The notes below the pieces were generated by a model. It was not told the DNA's origin. It searched no databases and saw nothing but the letters and a program-made list of their open reading frames with translations. A stretch of DNA of 64,000 bases. Origin: Imbricaverruca yamaguchii (lineage: Eukaryota > Arthropoda > Thecostraca > Neoverrucidae). Within the stretch, counting starts at the first letter, position 1. Each line of letters begins with the position of its first letter. The stretch is from the NCBI GenBank assembly GCA_034440575.1, contig JAOTOL010001569.1, forward strand, positions 1,204,001 through 1,268,000, given 5' to 3'. A program made the position numbers and the translations under genes. This document shows, piece by piece, positions 32,329 to 43,714 of this stretch.

Positions 32329-32515
32329 TCCTGATGGTACCTAATGGTCCTGATGGTACCTAATGGTCCTGATGGTACCTAGTGGTCCTAATGGTGCCTA
32401 GTGGTCCTAATGGTGCCTAGTGGTCCTAATGATACCTAGTGGTCCTAATAGTTCTGATGGTACCAAATGGTCATAATGGTACCTAGTAGTCTTAATGGTT
32501 CTCTAAGTCCAAAAA
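32329..32515. repeat. 19-bp minisatellite (array M3, right part)
   Basis: TCCTGATGGTACCTAATGG units, then drifted copies (TAGTGGTCCTAATGGTGCC). Right-hand remainder of the array cut by the LINE. Confidence 0.88.
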
Positions 32516-32790
32516 TAAGCAAACGCAGAAAGTTTCATTAAAAATATCTGTATCAGTTAAAGCTTGACGATTGGTCGAACGTTTTTTAGGTGACCTCACT
32601 TGACCTAGACTAACTCGTTGACCTTAGATGACCTGACTTCAAAAGTTTGACACAACATGCACAATTGATGTGGGAAAAGGTACGCCAAATTTCGGCGCGT
32701 TGTCGCGATAATAAATTATTTCACTATCCGCAAAAAACCTCAGGGGTTTCAAGACCACCCCCTCCCCCGCGAGACGGCGCGGGTTATAGC
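32516..32790 (-). mobile_element. T1 element, right-end fragment
   Basis: Contains AAGCAAACGC, GACGATTGGTCGAACG, GGTGACCTCACTTGACC and the terminal GAGACGGCGCGGGTTATAG, i.e. the GGGTTAA end of T1. The left two-thirds are absent. Confidence 0.8.
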
Positions 32791-33159
32791 TCGCCAGGTT
32801 AACTTTGAATGCATTCATTTTGAGAAGCGAATTCGCCGATCCCGACTAAGTTCATCACATTATTGTGTATTTTGTCATCATAATCCCCAAAGCAAAACTT
32901 CCTAAAGTTAAAAATTTTGTGGTGGGGAGATATTTTGGTCCCCCTTCATGTCGCTTGGAGGGGGAGGGTCAAGGCCCCCGTGTCTCTATCCCCTAGATAC
33001 GCTAGCATGTAGGTCCTGTGAGATTTTCTGAGGAAGCATAAAACAAATTTCACGGCAATCTATGTATGTCTAAAGACTGTCATCAAAACCATTCAGAATA
33101 TTTTTTCCACTAGGAAAGCGACACAACCACCAGATTCCAAATGGAAACTCCGATCGGTC
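32791..33159. other. spacer, no feature
   Basis: No gene or known repeat seen. Confidence 0.35.
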
Positions 33160-33600
33160 TGGTCAGAATACCATTAGGACCATTGGGATCACTACACCAT
33201 CAGGTAAATTCCATTAGGAAACAGTCAAACCATTAGGGACCATTGAAACCATCAGGAAAATCCTAATGGTTCCTAATGGTTTCTAATGGATTTTTTTATA
33301 GGGCTCCCACTGCATACCATCTATGCTAGCTTCATTGATGGACATATCACAAGGATGCTGTGACTATGTGGTACATTTTGCTAAAATTTAGTTTTCAGGT
33401 GTGCCTTTCTGCACATCAGCATACAAGTACCTTTTTGTGTTTTGGCTATTTTTCCAGAATCTAGATGCATCATTGTTGTTGCAGTAGTAAAATGCGTGAT
33501 AATCATGAGTACTGGGTATATAGCCAGTGCTGTTGGTGCATCAAAAACTTTAATAGCTCACTAATCTGCATGCTTGTAATTATTTGTGTATATTCTGCAG

Positions 33601-33729
33601 CAGAGGCTCCGGCCTGACGAGACTGATCAGTTGACCAAAAGGTGCTATGCTGCCTCTGATGAAGGTATCTGGTGGCATCTCTGTACTTCCAGATGATATC
33701 CATCAATAGCCACTGGAAAAACGAGCCAA
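33601..33729 (+). pseudogene. internal exon of BEN-like gene (copy III)
   Basis: After the acceptor TATTCTGCAG. It encodes QRLRPDETDQLTKRCYAASD, lacking the stop of copy I, but one extra base later shifts the frame. The donor CCAA/GTAAGC is kept at 33730. Confidence 0.45.
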
Positions 33730-34561
33730 GTAAGCATATTTAATTAAGGTAAAAATGAAGGGTATTTGACCAGTAGTGATTTCAAAGGATCAGCAAGTAC
33801 TAAGGAATGTGTGAACACAGTTCACCCTTGTTAAGTTGTGATGCTTGTTAGATATGCTTGCAATGAAGAAGTTCAGATATACTCAAAATACACAACTGTA
33901 TGGAGAAAAGATCATTGCGTTTCACCCTGATGCCATTTTTCCTCTCAAAATATGACTTCAGTACAATAAGTATTTCATTTATACACGATGTATTTTAACT
34001 TTCATCTGGCTTAGACACCAATATATATACTTCATGTACAGTATTTCCTGAAGCTAAGTAGAGAAAACGAACTATAATTTGCTGGTCACTGGCAAATGTA
34101 GCCAGCTGATTGTGCTTTCCGCAGCCATGTAAAGTGTTAAATTACACTTTACCAGTGTACAGTGTGAATGTCGTGTGTATGCGGATTCATAGCCGTCCAC
34201 ATAACTCAAGGGAGAGGTGCTGATTCATGTGGTCATCATGTTTTTTTTGGATGGATGGAAGTTGTTAATTTGGGGGCATCGCCAATTTGTATCGAAGCAA
34301 GGACCCCAGAATGAAGGGAAATTAGCAATAACCCATAAAAATACACGGCACTTGTATGACTGTGAGGAAGGATGTTTGATTACTTTCACATTTAATGCTA
34401 ATTTCTCCTGGAAGTTTCAATTCTCGCTATCACATGTCATCAAATGATACTAGGTCTTTTATCGCAATGACATTGCTAATGCTGTGTATCTAATTTGTAC
34501 TGGGCGCCAAATGACCCTGCTGTCGGGGGATCCCTAAACCCAAATAATCAATTTCTGATAG

Positions 34562-34743
34562 GTACAAGAAGTTCAGACTCGTGCAGAAAGAGATGGCAAA
34601 GTAGAATGAGGAGGTTTCTCAGCTGAAGCAGCAGGTCACCCTCCTCGAGAGCAACAAAGAGGCCTTTCAGGATTATGCCAGGCAACTGCAGGAGCTGAAC
34701 CATGCATTACAGCACGAAGTGCCCGTTGCTGTTCAAGGATAAG
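34562..34743 (+). pseudogene. coiled-coil exon of BEN-like gene (copy III)
   Basis: Same 182-base length and splice sites as 26905-27086. A TAG replaces the Gln codon of MAKQNEEV. The remaining heptad-like sequence is well kept. Confidence 0.5.
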
Positions 34744-35159
34744 GTGAGAATGTATCACGACCCAACAAACCCAGATTATTATTCGAAGACGAGATCAGTC
34801 CGTAAGCAGGTCATAAGCTCATATCTCCTCAAATGTCCACCCACTGTTCCATTCATTTCCTGTTCGGGTCTCCCCGAACCTCTCCGATCTTCTTCCCCAC
34901 TGCTGATCAATGGAATAGTCCCGTGCTCCCATTTACAGATGACACATGGGCCCTTTTCAAATTTCATTTGTTTATGGGCTATATATATGTATATATTTAT
35001 TAGTGTTTGTGTTTTTGTTAGTTACAACTTGAGTCCAGTCATAGTTTCATTCCTTCAGATGATCGCCCTTGTAAACGTTATGAAGCATAATCCCTGGATT
35101 AACCACACTTAATTGCATGTGCATCAATGGCTGTACAGTTTATATATCATATATTTCAG

Positions 35160-35380
35160 GCGAACTGTTTCCCACAGATGAACTAAAAGGGCACCTGCAA
35201 GCGACCGCGGGAACCGCTGACTACATAGCGCCTGTGGAACGAAAGGTGCCCAGGTTCCTGAATGGAAAAAACACGACCTGCGCAGAAAACCGAAGTTTCC
35301 TGCTGCACCAGAAATGCAGAAAGAAGCTGAGCCACGGTCACCCCGCTTCTCGCGCCGAACAGTCGTGCCTCACGCCTTGA
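35160..35380 (+). pseudogene. BEN-like last exon (copy III)
   Basis: Acceptor ATATATTTCAG. It encodes GELFPTDELKGHLQAT, DYIAPVERKVPRFLNGK, FLLHQKCRKKLSHGH and ends AEQSCLTP with TGA at 35378. Open throughout, in contrast to copy I; the upstream exons of this copy are broken. Confidence 0.45.
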
Positions 35381-35879
35381 TCTTGGCCTGGTTGTGCTAG
35401 GAATGAATGCCGTCCATCCGTATGTTGGGGAATATATCGTTGTAAACTGGTAGAACTTTACCTTGCTGTGTGCATAACTTTGGCACCGTTCGATTCCGTA
35501 GCTGACTCCCTTACTGATGGTTCAAGAAGTATGGCTACTGCGTAAACCCCTATTAATAACTATGAAGTAAAACCCAACACTTCCAGTAGTCGGCATTGAT
35601 TTATGGACCTGATTAAATGCCCGATTTTAACGTGGTGCATTGTATCAGGCGGTGCAGTGTTGGGAAATATTTACCTATATGTATGTGTGTGTGCAACAAC
35701 TACGGCAAAACGCTGCAAGAGGCATAGCTTTGCTTGTTGCGTTTAGGCATGAAATATAACAAGGGAATTCGTGCCATGATTGATATATCGAGGGTAAACA
35801 TCCAAAAACTGTTCTCAATACCAGTAATTATTTCTGCTAGAAAGCCCACCATTCAGACCACTAGAAACCACCAGGAGAT

Positions 35880-36185
35880 ATTGGAATCATGAGGGTTCGT
35901 TAGGATCACAGGAACCATCAGGAAACCACCAGGTACCATTAGAACCACTAGGTACCACCAGAACCACAAGGTACCATCAGGACCATCAGGACCATTAGGT
36001 ACCATCAGGACCATTAGGTACCATCAGGACCATTAGGTACCATTAAGACTATCAGGACCATTAGATACCATCAGGACCATTAGGTACCATTAGGAACCAT
36101 CAGGACCATCAGGACCATTAGACCAGTGGGAATGTTCCAATTTCCAAGGGGCAAGACCATTAGGAAATTCCTAATGGAATTTTTT
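35880..36185. repeat. 19-bp minisatellite (array M4, CCATTAGG orientation)
   Basis: Units of ACCATTAGGTACCATCAGG, about 14 copies. Closes copy III; mirror image of array M2 at 25447-25790. Confidence 0.9.
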
Positions 36186-36540
36186 CTACGGATACGAATT
36201 TATCATTTTATTGCTGGCAATTTTATGTGTGAAAACTACCGGTAATTTCGGAAGTATTTGAACAGGAGGGAGAGGGTTGAAATCCAATGGCTCCGGTACG
36301 ATGGTGATGGGCTTGGCACTTTGCAGCGCCAAATTTAAATTGCTCCTACTCACCTCAACGAAAGATAATAATGGGTACTCATGCAATGTACTGGTCGAAA
36401 TCCGGCGACTATTTGCACGAGTGTTGCTTGAGTCACGTCTAAATCCGCTTCCCCGCATGCAAATATTAGGTACGCCACTGTTCACGTTACTCTATCTGGG
36501 ATGTGTGAACTTTGAGTCTTAATCACTGAAAGGGGCTTAC

Positions 36541-36840
36541 TTAGACCTCCAATGTAAAATCCAGCCCATGAAACATAGGTGTTTCTGTTGTTGGGAAAGG
36601 AAAGGTGGTGTGAACGGTAGGAGCAGTTCTTCCCAGGACCTCAAAACACTGCTGCTTAAAGTTGTTCACTCCTTGGTTTTTCAAGGAAACATTTGAAGAC
36701 ATTTGGAGACAAAAACCTTGAATTTTCCCCTGTACCAGCCTTGAAGGCCTGTCGATAGCACTGACCATGAGTGTATCCCAGAATGAGGCCGCAGAGTGAC
36801 CAACCTCCTCCGTGAACTGATGAAACTTCAATTAGAATTG
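36541..36840 (-). CDS. possible terminal exon, unknown
   Basis: Frame of about 95 codons (SAASFWDTLMVSAIDRPSRL, FCLQMSSNVSLKNQGVNNFK, TLEV then stop). Acceptor-like TTAATTTCAG lies at about 36845, but a stop sits between it and the frame; a closer acceptor (TTTCATCAG) would solve this. No family recognised and no other exon found. Confidence 0.25.
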
Positions 36841-37144
36841 ACCTGAAATTAAACATTCAGTGTACTGAAGTATAGAATATTGGTATGAAAAAAATGTGTC
36901 ATCTAATGGTTTCCGTATGCTGTGCAATGGGAATTGAACTATGGTTATATTTGTCATAATATGTATGTTGTTCTCATCTGGTGTTCACGGCACATTCAAG
37001 ATTATAATTTTCCAAGATGTAGGTAGCGAAGCTTTTTCTCCAAAGAGAGGTTAGGATAGATTAGGTTAAGCTATGCTGCATTTTTGTCTTTACATTTCAT
37101 TTTGTGTTCTGCTACCTAAATAAAATGCGTTTTTTGTTGTTAAT

Positions 37145-37540
37145 TCACATAGAACTTGACAAGTAAGTATTTGCACAGACAACGAGTGATTCCATCATCT
37201 CAGTCACCTTGATAAGCATTGGATTATTTTGATACATTCCAAGGATTCATAAAACGCATTGAAGCATACATTTGCCGTTAAGCCTAGGTTTATATTTGGC
37301 AAATCCGGCTATGGTTTCAACTTCAATTCGTGAAAATTTAAGCGTTATGAATGATAACGGATTGAGGGCTGTTGTATCCCATGAACTAAATACATTTTGC
37401 ACCAAGCTTAAGAGCATGTTCAATACCCTAGGAAATCAAACAATGTTACTCAGTCTCATCTTTCAAATTCCCATGCCAACAATCAGAAACACCGTATGCC
37501 AAACCACAACACCCTGATGTCTTCACTGCGCCACAGCTGA
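37145..37540 (+). repeat. repeat G, copy 1
   Basis: Inverted and diverged relative to 45500-45915 (shared: ATTTGCACAGA, ATTGAAGCATA, AAGAGCATGTTCAATACCCTA, CACAACACCCTGATGTCTT). Both copies keep an 81-codon frame (37272-37517 plus, 45517-45762 minus), which is curious but not proof of coding. Confidence 0.7.
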
Positions 37541-37916
37541 ATCTTAGCCAGGTTTAGAAACGTATTTGAAATGTTTACGTGTCGTCACCACATATACCAA
37601 AATCCTGGTAGATTATACTAAAATTATAGCACCTTTCTGCCTACGTAACTTAGGCTGGAACTAGAAAACCTATTAGATTACATTGTACCCTCTAGTCTTA
37701 GTACCCAGGTTTGACCGACCCTATCTCGCCGAGATGGCCGATTTCGGCAACGGCTGGCTCGATCTTCATGAAACCTACACCAAACGATCACCCGTGTGCC
37801 AGAGGCTTGCGGTTTGGACTTTCGTAACCTTGGGTCAGGTCAAAGGCCATCAAATCACAGAAAAACACGATTTTTGCCCACCGACATGACCGATCTCGAC
37901 AACCGCTTGCTCGAGC

Positions 37917-38885
37917 TTTACCCGCGCACGTCCAAGGGGGAGGGCAGATATCTGCCCCTCCGGTTTTTCCTCATTTCCCGCCAAAGTAATCGGGTTATGA
38001 AGGCCAAACTTCGCATAGGTGTTCATTGGTCTTTTCCACATATCCTCATACACCTTTAATCCTGGGTCATCTCAGCTCAGGCGAAGTGACACAACTACAC
38101 TCGGAGTCCTAGGTGGCATAACTTCCACAATCATTGGGCGATTGATTTCAAACTTATAACACGTCATGATCTCATCAGGGACCATAATATGTATACCGGG
38201 GTTTTTCGTAGCATTGACCTTAGGTCAAGGGACTGCCATGGCTTCCCCAATATATGCCTATGGTAAAACATAGAAATATTTCCTGGTTACATATTTGCGT
38301 TCGGAATGATCTCACAACGGTTGTGGCATGTAGATGGAAGCTATGTTCAATATTTACCACTGACATTTTTGCTCGGTGACCTCACCAAAGTCTCTGAGGT
38401 CACCTGAGATCACTACATATTTCTGCGCATTATATCGCACTGCATTGAGTTAGAAGACTGCAATTACCGTCACTGTGCTTGTACCGCCAAGACTTGTCGA
38501 TTGATACATTACATGACCACCCTAGGCGAATTATGACCCTGACCTGAGGTCCTGATATCATGACCTAAACTTGAGTTTAGGTTGACCTGACCTTAAATTA
38601 CACTGCCTATTGTTGGTAGCGCATTTCAATGACTGTCAAATAGCGTTCGCCGTTTGTTTCTATCTTTTACAGGTCCTGAGATATGTGTCACTATCTCAGG
38701 ACTATGTGTCACTGAGACATGTGTCACTATCTATGTGAGCCCCACCTGATCTGGTCGAATTTGACCTATGATGACCCAGTGACCTGACTGTTGACCTGAA
38801 CAAAAAATGACCGAAGCACTTTCCATAGAGCCCGTCGCCAGCTATCCAACGCCGTTTTCCGTTTGTCGCTAGCTAGCCAGAGGGT
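37917..38885 (+). mobile_element. T2 element, right end missing
   Basis: Starts TTTACCCGCGCACGTCC and then a palindromic GGGCAGATATCTGCCCC. Non-coding. It carries many TGACCT/AGGTCA half-sites (for example GGTGACCTCACC, GAGGTCACCTGAGATCAC). It matches 47519-48514 in reverse until CGCTAGCTAGCC, where it stops. Confidence 0.8.
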
Positions 38886-39900
38886 CTGTAGACTACTCTG
38901 TGTGGGTAGAATGTGACCACTGAAAGTACCTATCGTACGAGCTGACCGCGCCTTAAGTTGTGCTCTGTATAATTGTTGCTGGTTTGCTAGCGCAGGTAGT
39001 TGTGTAACCCACATCATACTGATTTCAGCAAATTCGAGCAGAAGGAAGCTATAACCTAGTGTTGTGTAACTTCCCCTGATGAGTTCGTTTGTGTAGATGT
39101 GGCAGCACTGAGCACACATGGTGCAACTTAAAGTAATTCCAGTCATCAGTTGTTATACGACGCTAATATATGTATCCAATCGCATTCGCTGCTCACTGGT
39201 GTCCTGATGACCTGATCATCAATGCGGCCGCCGCCGTGACTGCGATAGTTTATGTGGGAGACGGTATTATCTGACGAAACGTAACTACGGCACTATAAGT
39301 AGGCAGTGATGAGTCCAGGAAAAAATGCGCCCAGCCACCCCCCCCCTTCCCTCTAAGATTCCGATTCCACAAAATTAGCTTGAGCATCCATTTTTTCGAA
39401 GCAGGTATATTTGATAATAAAAATGTATGCTTAAACTACATATCACATCTTAAGCTGCTCAAATCCAACGAGTTTGTAAACAAATCGAAGACGGTTTCTG
39501 AAACTTCGTTCCACCACATGCGTCGCCCATGCGGAGCCGGGGAGGGGGGGGGGGAAGCTCACGACAACCTGAAATAAGACAATTTCACATTACGCCTATG
39601 GTATGGTATTGAAAGAACGCGTTTCTGTATGTATGTCTGAATCGTATGGGGGGGTGCACCGTCCCCCCCCGGTCACGCCCTTTTTAGCATGCTTAGCATG
39701 GGTTGGTATACCCCGGTTACGCTCGGTCCAACCCCCCACCCTTCCATGCAACCTGGATGTATTCGCACCTGGATATCTCGACCAGGCTGGGGCAAGAAAT
39801 TGCGACCTCTAGCGAACATAATTTTCAGAGGGAATTCTAGTGGGGTTTTGAAAACATCAGAGGTCTCTAGAGGTTTTGGATACCAAATCTGAAGGATTTT
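38886..39900. other. intergenic, no gene
   Basis: G- and C-rich homopolymer runs (39338-39350, 39541-39555, 39650-39670). No gene supported. Confidence 0.4.
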
Positions 39901-39912
39901 CATCACGACTGT

Positions 39913-39976
39913 CTGGCAACAGTGGCAAAAGTGTCACCGAAGACCGTCGTTGACTGGACAAACTTCCAACGAGAAG
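39913..39976 (+). pseudogene. possible ISXO2/Merlin-like transposase scrap
   Basis: A short frame encodes LATVAKVSPKTVVDWTNFQR followed by E and a donor-like GTGAGTAG. The K-T-V-V-D-W-x-N-F-x-R-E pattern matches IS1595/ISXO2-like transposases as I remember them. Nothing else of the protein is present. Confidence 0.35.
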
Positions 39977-40191
39977 TGAGTAGACCTGTAAATGCATGCC
40001 AAATATGTGCGTCCAGCACCTACTGTTTTTATCCCACGTCACGTAGCGCATGTGTGTGACATTTATTTATTTATTGATTTATTTAACAATACATGCCCTC
40101 CACGTGCAGTGGCTGTTACGGACAGTATGGGTTGAACTCACAGATATTTGCAAAGAAAGGATAGATTTGTGGTCAACAGTGGGAGCATAAA

Positions 40192-41323
40192 TTTCAACAG
40201 ATCAGACATTGACTGCATGAGAGCGGCTTTAAGTGCCATCAGATGGGAAGAATAATTCTCCAATTTAAATGCCTGTGAAATGTGGGAAAAGTTCAAATCT
40301 TACTAGAAGGAAATTCAGCTTAGACATGTCCCCGAAAAGCAAAGACGCATAAGAAGGGTAGGAAAGCCAGCATGGCTTACACCAGACTTGATAAAAGCAA
40401 TTAAGACTAAGAAAACTGCATTTAGAGTCTTTAAAGAAGCCTCAAATGTCGTTAATCTAAAGGCGTATCGAAAAGCTAGAGACGTTGTGAAGCAAAAAAA
40501 AAACAGAGCAGCAAAGCGAGCAAAAGAACTGGATTTAGCTAGAAACTGTAATGGGGACAGTAAAAAGTTCTTTAGTTTCTACAAGCTGAGTAAAGTTTCT
40601 GGCACAATTGGTCCACTGGAAGTAAGCGGGACTACATTGGGTGAGGATAGTGAGATGGTTGAGGAGCTAAGCAAGCAGTTTAAATCAGTGTTTACATTGG
40701 AAGATATGACCAATCTGCCGACCGTACACCATAGTTCAGTGACATGGGATCTGACAAATGATGTTGGTTTCATTGATAGTGATGTTGTTTACAATCATAT
40801 CAGGAAAATAAAGCCAAACAAGGCAGCAGGACCAGATGATATTTATGCTAGGGTGTTGCGGAAAACTGAAAAGGAACTGGCATTTCCACTTAGTATAATA
40901 TTTTGTAGATCAGTTTCACAAAATGAAATTCCAACCGATTGGAAAAGGGCAAATGTAGTTCCTATTTTCAAGAAAGGAGAAAGAGGGAAAGTTGAAAACT
41001 ATAGGCCAGTAAGTCTCACATCCCTAGTCTGCAAGGTACTCGAATCAATTATCAATGATAGAATAGTTAGTTATCTGGAAGGTAGCGGATTGATTCAAGA
41101 TATTCAACATGGGTTTAAGAAAGGACGATCGTGTCTCACAAACCCCTTGGAATTTTTTAACTTCGCCACAGAACAATTTGATCGGGGAAATCAGGTTGAT
41201 GTAGCATATCTTCACTTTAGTAAGACCTTTGACAAGGTACCCCATAAACGGTTAATGATACAGCTTCAGTCCCAAGGTATTGCAGGTAGCATCTTAAAAT
41301 GGATAGAGTTGTGGCTTTCAGAC
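40192..41323 (+). mobile_element. CR1-like LINE, internal fragment
   Basis: Begins near ATTTCAACAGATCAGAC and ends at GTGGCTTTCAGACATA, both inside the ORF of the 29932 LINE. Stops interrupt the first part; 40388-41353 is then open. Reverse transcriptase blocks are present up to DKVPHKRL; the FADD active site is missing. Both ends are truncated, so the right part was lost after insertion, perhaps with the AT repeat growth that follows. Confidence 0.9.
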
Positions 41324-41654
41324 ATATATCTGGATATATATATATATATATAACTATATATAAGATAACTATATATAAAATATAACTCCTGGAGTTCAGT
41401 GGAAACCACAATTCTTCGGCATCCTTCAGTAATACATTTTGTCCTTCATTAATACCTTTTGTTGTTCATCAATACCGGCTTTTCTTTCCAGCTCTGAGGA
41501 AACGACACTTCGCCACCAAGAAAACAGCCGGATGAAATATATCCGTAATCAACAATCACAGTAGTATTTGCGTTAATATAAATATAAATATATATACATA
41601 TATACACATATATACATGTATATATATATATTTATGTATACATGTATATACATA

Positions 41655-41741
<87 letters not shown>

Positions 41742-41750
41742 TTATTTATT
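41324..41750. repeat. (TA)n and TATATACA microsatellites
   Basis: (TA)n at 41334-41370 and a long TA run at 41580-41745 ending in TTTATTTATTTATT. Low complexity. Confidence 0.9.
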
Positions 41751-42179
41751 TGGGTGGTCCTTAAAATTGAATGTAGGAAAGTCAAAGCTCCAACCCCCGG
41801 AATTCATTGGAATGGTCGAGACAACTCTCCTGATGAACGTTTTTTCTCAATCGGATAACATTTACCCCTCCCTCATCGACCTTGAAGTTTCACCCTGAGG
41901 ATCCTCGAGAGCCGCTTTTTATCTGAGAATAAATAGGGCGTATAGGGATAATGAAAAAAACAACCATCATTGAAAATAAATTTTAGTGTCATTTATTTAA
42001 AAAATGTTAGCTTATAGCACACGGCATACAGTGTTTTACGAATAGTTCCCTTATTACACAGTTTAATCTTAAAATCTTAAGCAAGATGTTTTTCTACCTA
42101 AAATACATTGTCTCCAGCGGTTGTAGCCCAACGTAAATCAAGTGTAACTGCACTATATTTTAACACAACATGGAAGTAT

Positions 42180-43693
42180 CATTTTTGTTAGACACAGTAT
42201 TCTTTCTGGAGTCAGGGAACTCCGGGCGATGACGAGAGACAACTTGGAGGAGAAATTGCAGTTGCTTATTATCCTTAGTTAACCTTCGGTTGTATTCCTG
42301 GATGAGGGCAACTCCTCACTCCGCGTGGTCGTTGTTGACCGCTAACCCCTGCACGAAGGCCGCCGCTGTCCGGAAGTCCTCCCGCTCCAACCAGGTCGCG
42401 GGATCGGCGTCGAGGAAGCCGTCTTTCAGGCGCAACTTCTGGAAGAACCATTGTGTGTTGGTTGATGCCATGTCTTGCAGTTAGAGTCCTGAGACGTCTT
42501 GGCTGGGCAGCTTTTGGCGTTTCGCTGAAGATTCATCTCGCACCGTGGTGTGAAGTGAGGTGAGTATTTGCCTCTTCTTCTCCACCGTGACCAGGGTGTC
42601 GAAGAGCGCCAGAGTGACAAGCTCCTCCGATAGGTGCCACGGGTGCCCTTGCAGCTTCGTCAGAGCTGCCTTGCCCACGGCTCGGTTGACGTCCATGTAG
42701 GTCGTCAACTCCTTCAGCAGTTGCAGGTCGTGTCGATGGGCAGCTGCGGCATCCGGAGTCAGTGTCCAGGCTTTCGTGTACAGGTGACTGACGAAGACGG
42801 CGATTTCCCGCAGGCCCTTCTCCTCCCTCTCTGAGAGCTTGAATTGGCTCCGGAACATCCACACCTTCAGTGCGTAGATGGCTTTGGACATCCATCTTAC
42901 GTTGTGCATGGGTCCGGGGCTAGGAACTTTACTCCTCGTGGGGGACCTGGCCGAGGAAGATCACAGTCAATTCCAGCATCTTCCCGTAGTCGTCCCGAAG
43001 TCCCTTGTGGTTGATGAGGGTGCTCTGGAACCAGTCCTTGTCCACACGGTCCAGCAGAGGATGCACATGGGATTGGGTATCACCGGACTCGAACTGACTC
43101 TGGTTGATGAACTTCCAGTGATCTTGGAAGCGCTTGAACATGACCACTGTCGGACCTGACATGGGGCCAAGGACCGTCGTGAAAGCCGCAGCGAGGAGCA
43201 GCTCAAGGACATGATGGCGGCACGTGAAGTACAGGAGATCGTTCTTGAGCTGCTGTTCGATCAAGACACAAGCCACGTTGTTCAGGCCAGTGTTGGAGGA
43301 TGTTGTGTCAAACGACATCCCACGCTCAGTAATGTCCCAGTCTTCGAGTGCCCCGACAACTGCTTTGGCCACCTCAGAGCCCGTTCCATTCTGCGGCTTG
43401 GGGACGTTCAGGATCTGCACCGTTCCATGGTCTGAGACCAGAATGGGAAGTCGACCGACGGTCTCTTTGGTCGTTACGTCTTGCATCAATTTCCCGTCCC
43501 AATGAACAATGAACGTGCAGCTTCCCTGTAGCTTCTCCTTGAGTGCTACACGAGGATCTGTCCGGTGTTTCCGCCGATGCTGTCTGATTGAGCTGCGCTT
43601 GAAATTCATCCAGGAGATATCATGGCCGAGTGAGTGGGCTACCGCCGACAGGACATAGACTGCTCCCCGGACTGTTCCAAATGATTCCGCCAT
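42180..43693 (-). pseudogene. transposase-like gene remnant, family unclear
   Basis: The minus strand opens with YVLSAVAHSLGHD, then FIVHWDGKLMQDVTTKET, MSFDTTSSNTGLNN, YFTCRHHVLELLLAAAF and FKRFQDHWKFINQ (254 codons). After two single-base losses at 42905-42930 it continues MHNVRWMSKAIYALKVWMFR, LREIAVFVSHLYTKAW, down to 42481, then MASTNTQW and, past a stop near 42315, an ending RRLTKDNKQLQFLLQVVSRH. The Asp-containing W-D-G-K, D-T-T-S-S-N-T-G and C-R-H-H motifs suggest a DDE transposase-derived protein; I cannot place it in a superfamily. It lies about 20 bases from the inverted-repeat element at 43715. Confidence 0.6.
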
Positions 43694-43714
43694 CCCAGAA
43701 GGATTACATCACCC

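Larger units (their letters stand above)
25447..32515 (-). mobile_element. about 4.6-kb minisatellite-bounded unit, complete copy I (with LINE inside)
   Basis: Read on the minus strand: array M3, segment A (29863-28380), segment B (28384-25791), array M2. After subtracting the LINE at 29932-32328 it is about 4.67 kb. Copy II (23819-25446) is array plus A; copy III (33160-36185) is array plus B plus array. The three together define A and B as adjoining parts of one unit. It encodes split BEN-like exons. Whether it is a mobile element or a segmental duplication is not settled. Confidence 0.6.
33160..36185 (+). repeat. minisatellite-bounded unit, copy III (segment B only)
   Basis: Array 33160-33300, segment B (33305-35880, the reverse complement of 25791-28384) and array M4 (35880-36185) ending in CCATTAGGAAATTCCTAATGG, the exact reverse complement of the edge at 25457. 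Segment A is missing between the left array and B. Confidence 0.8.
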
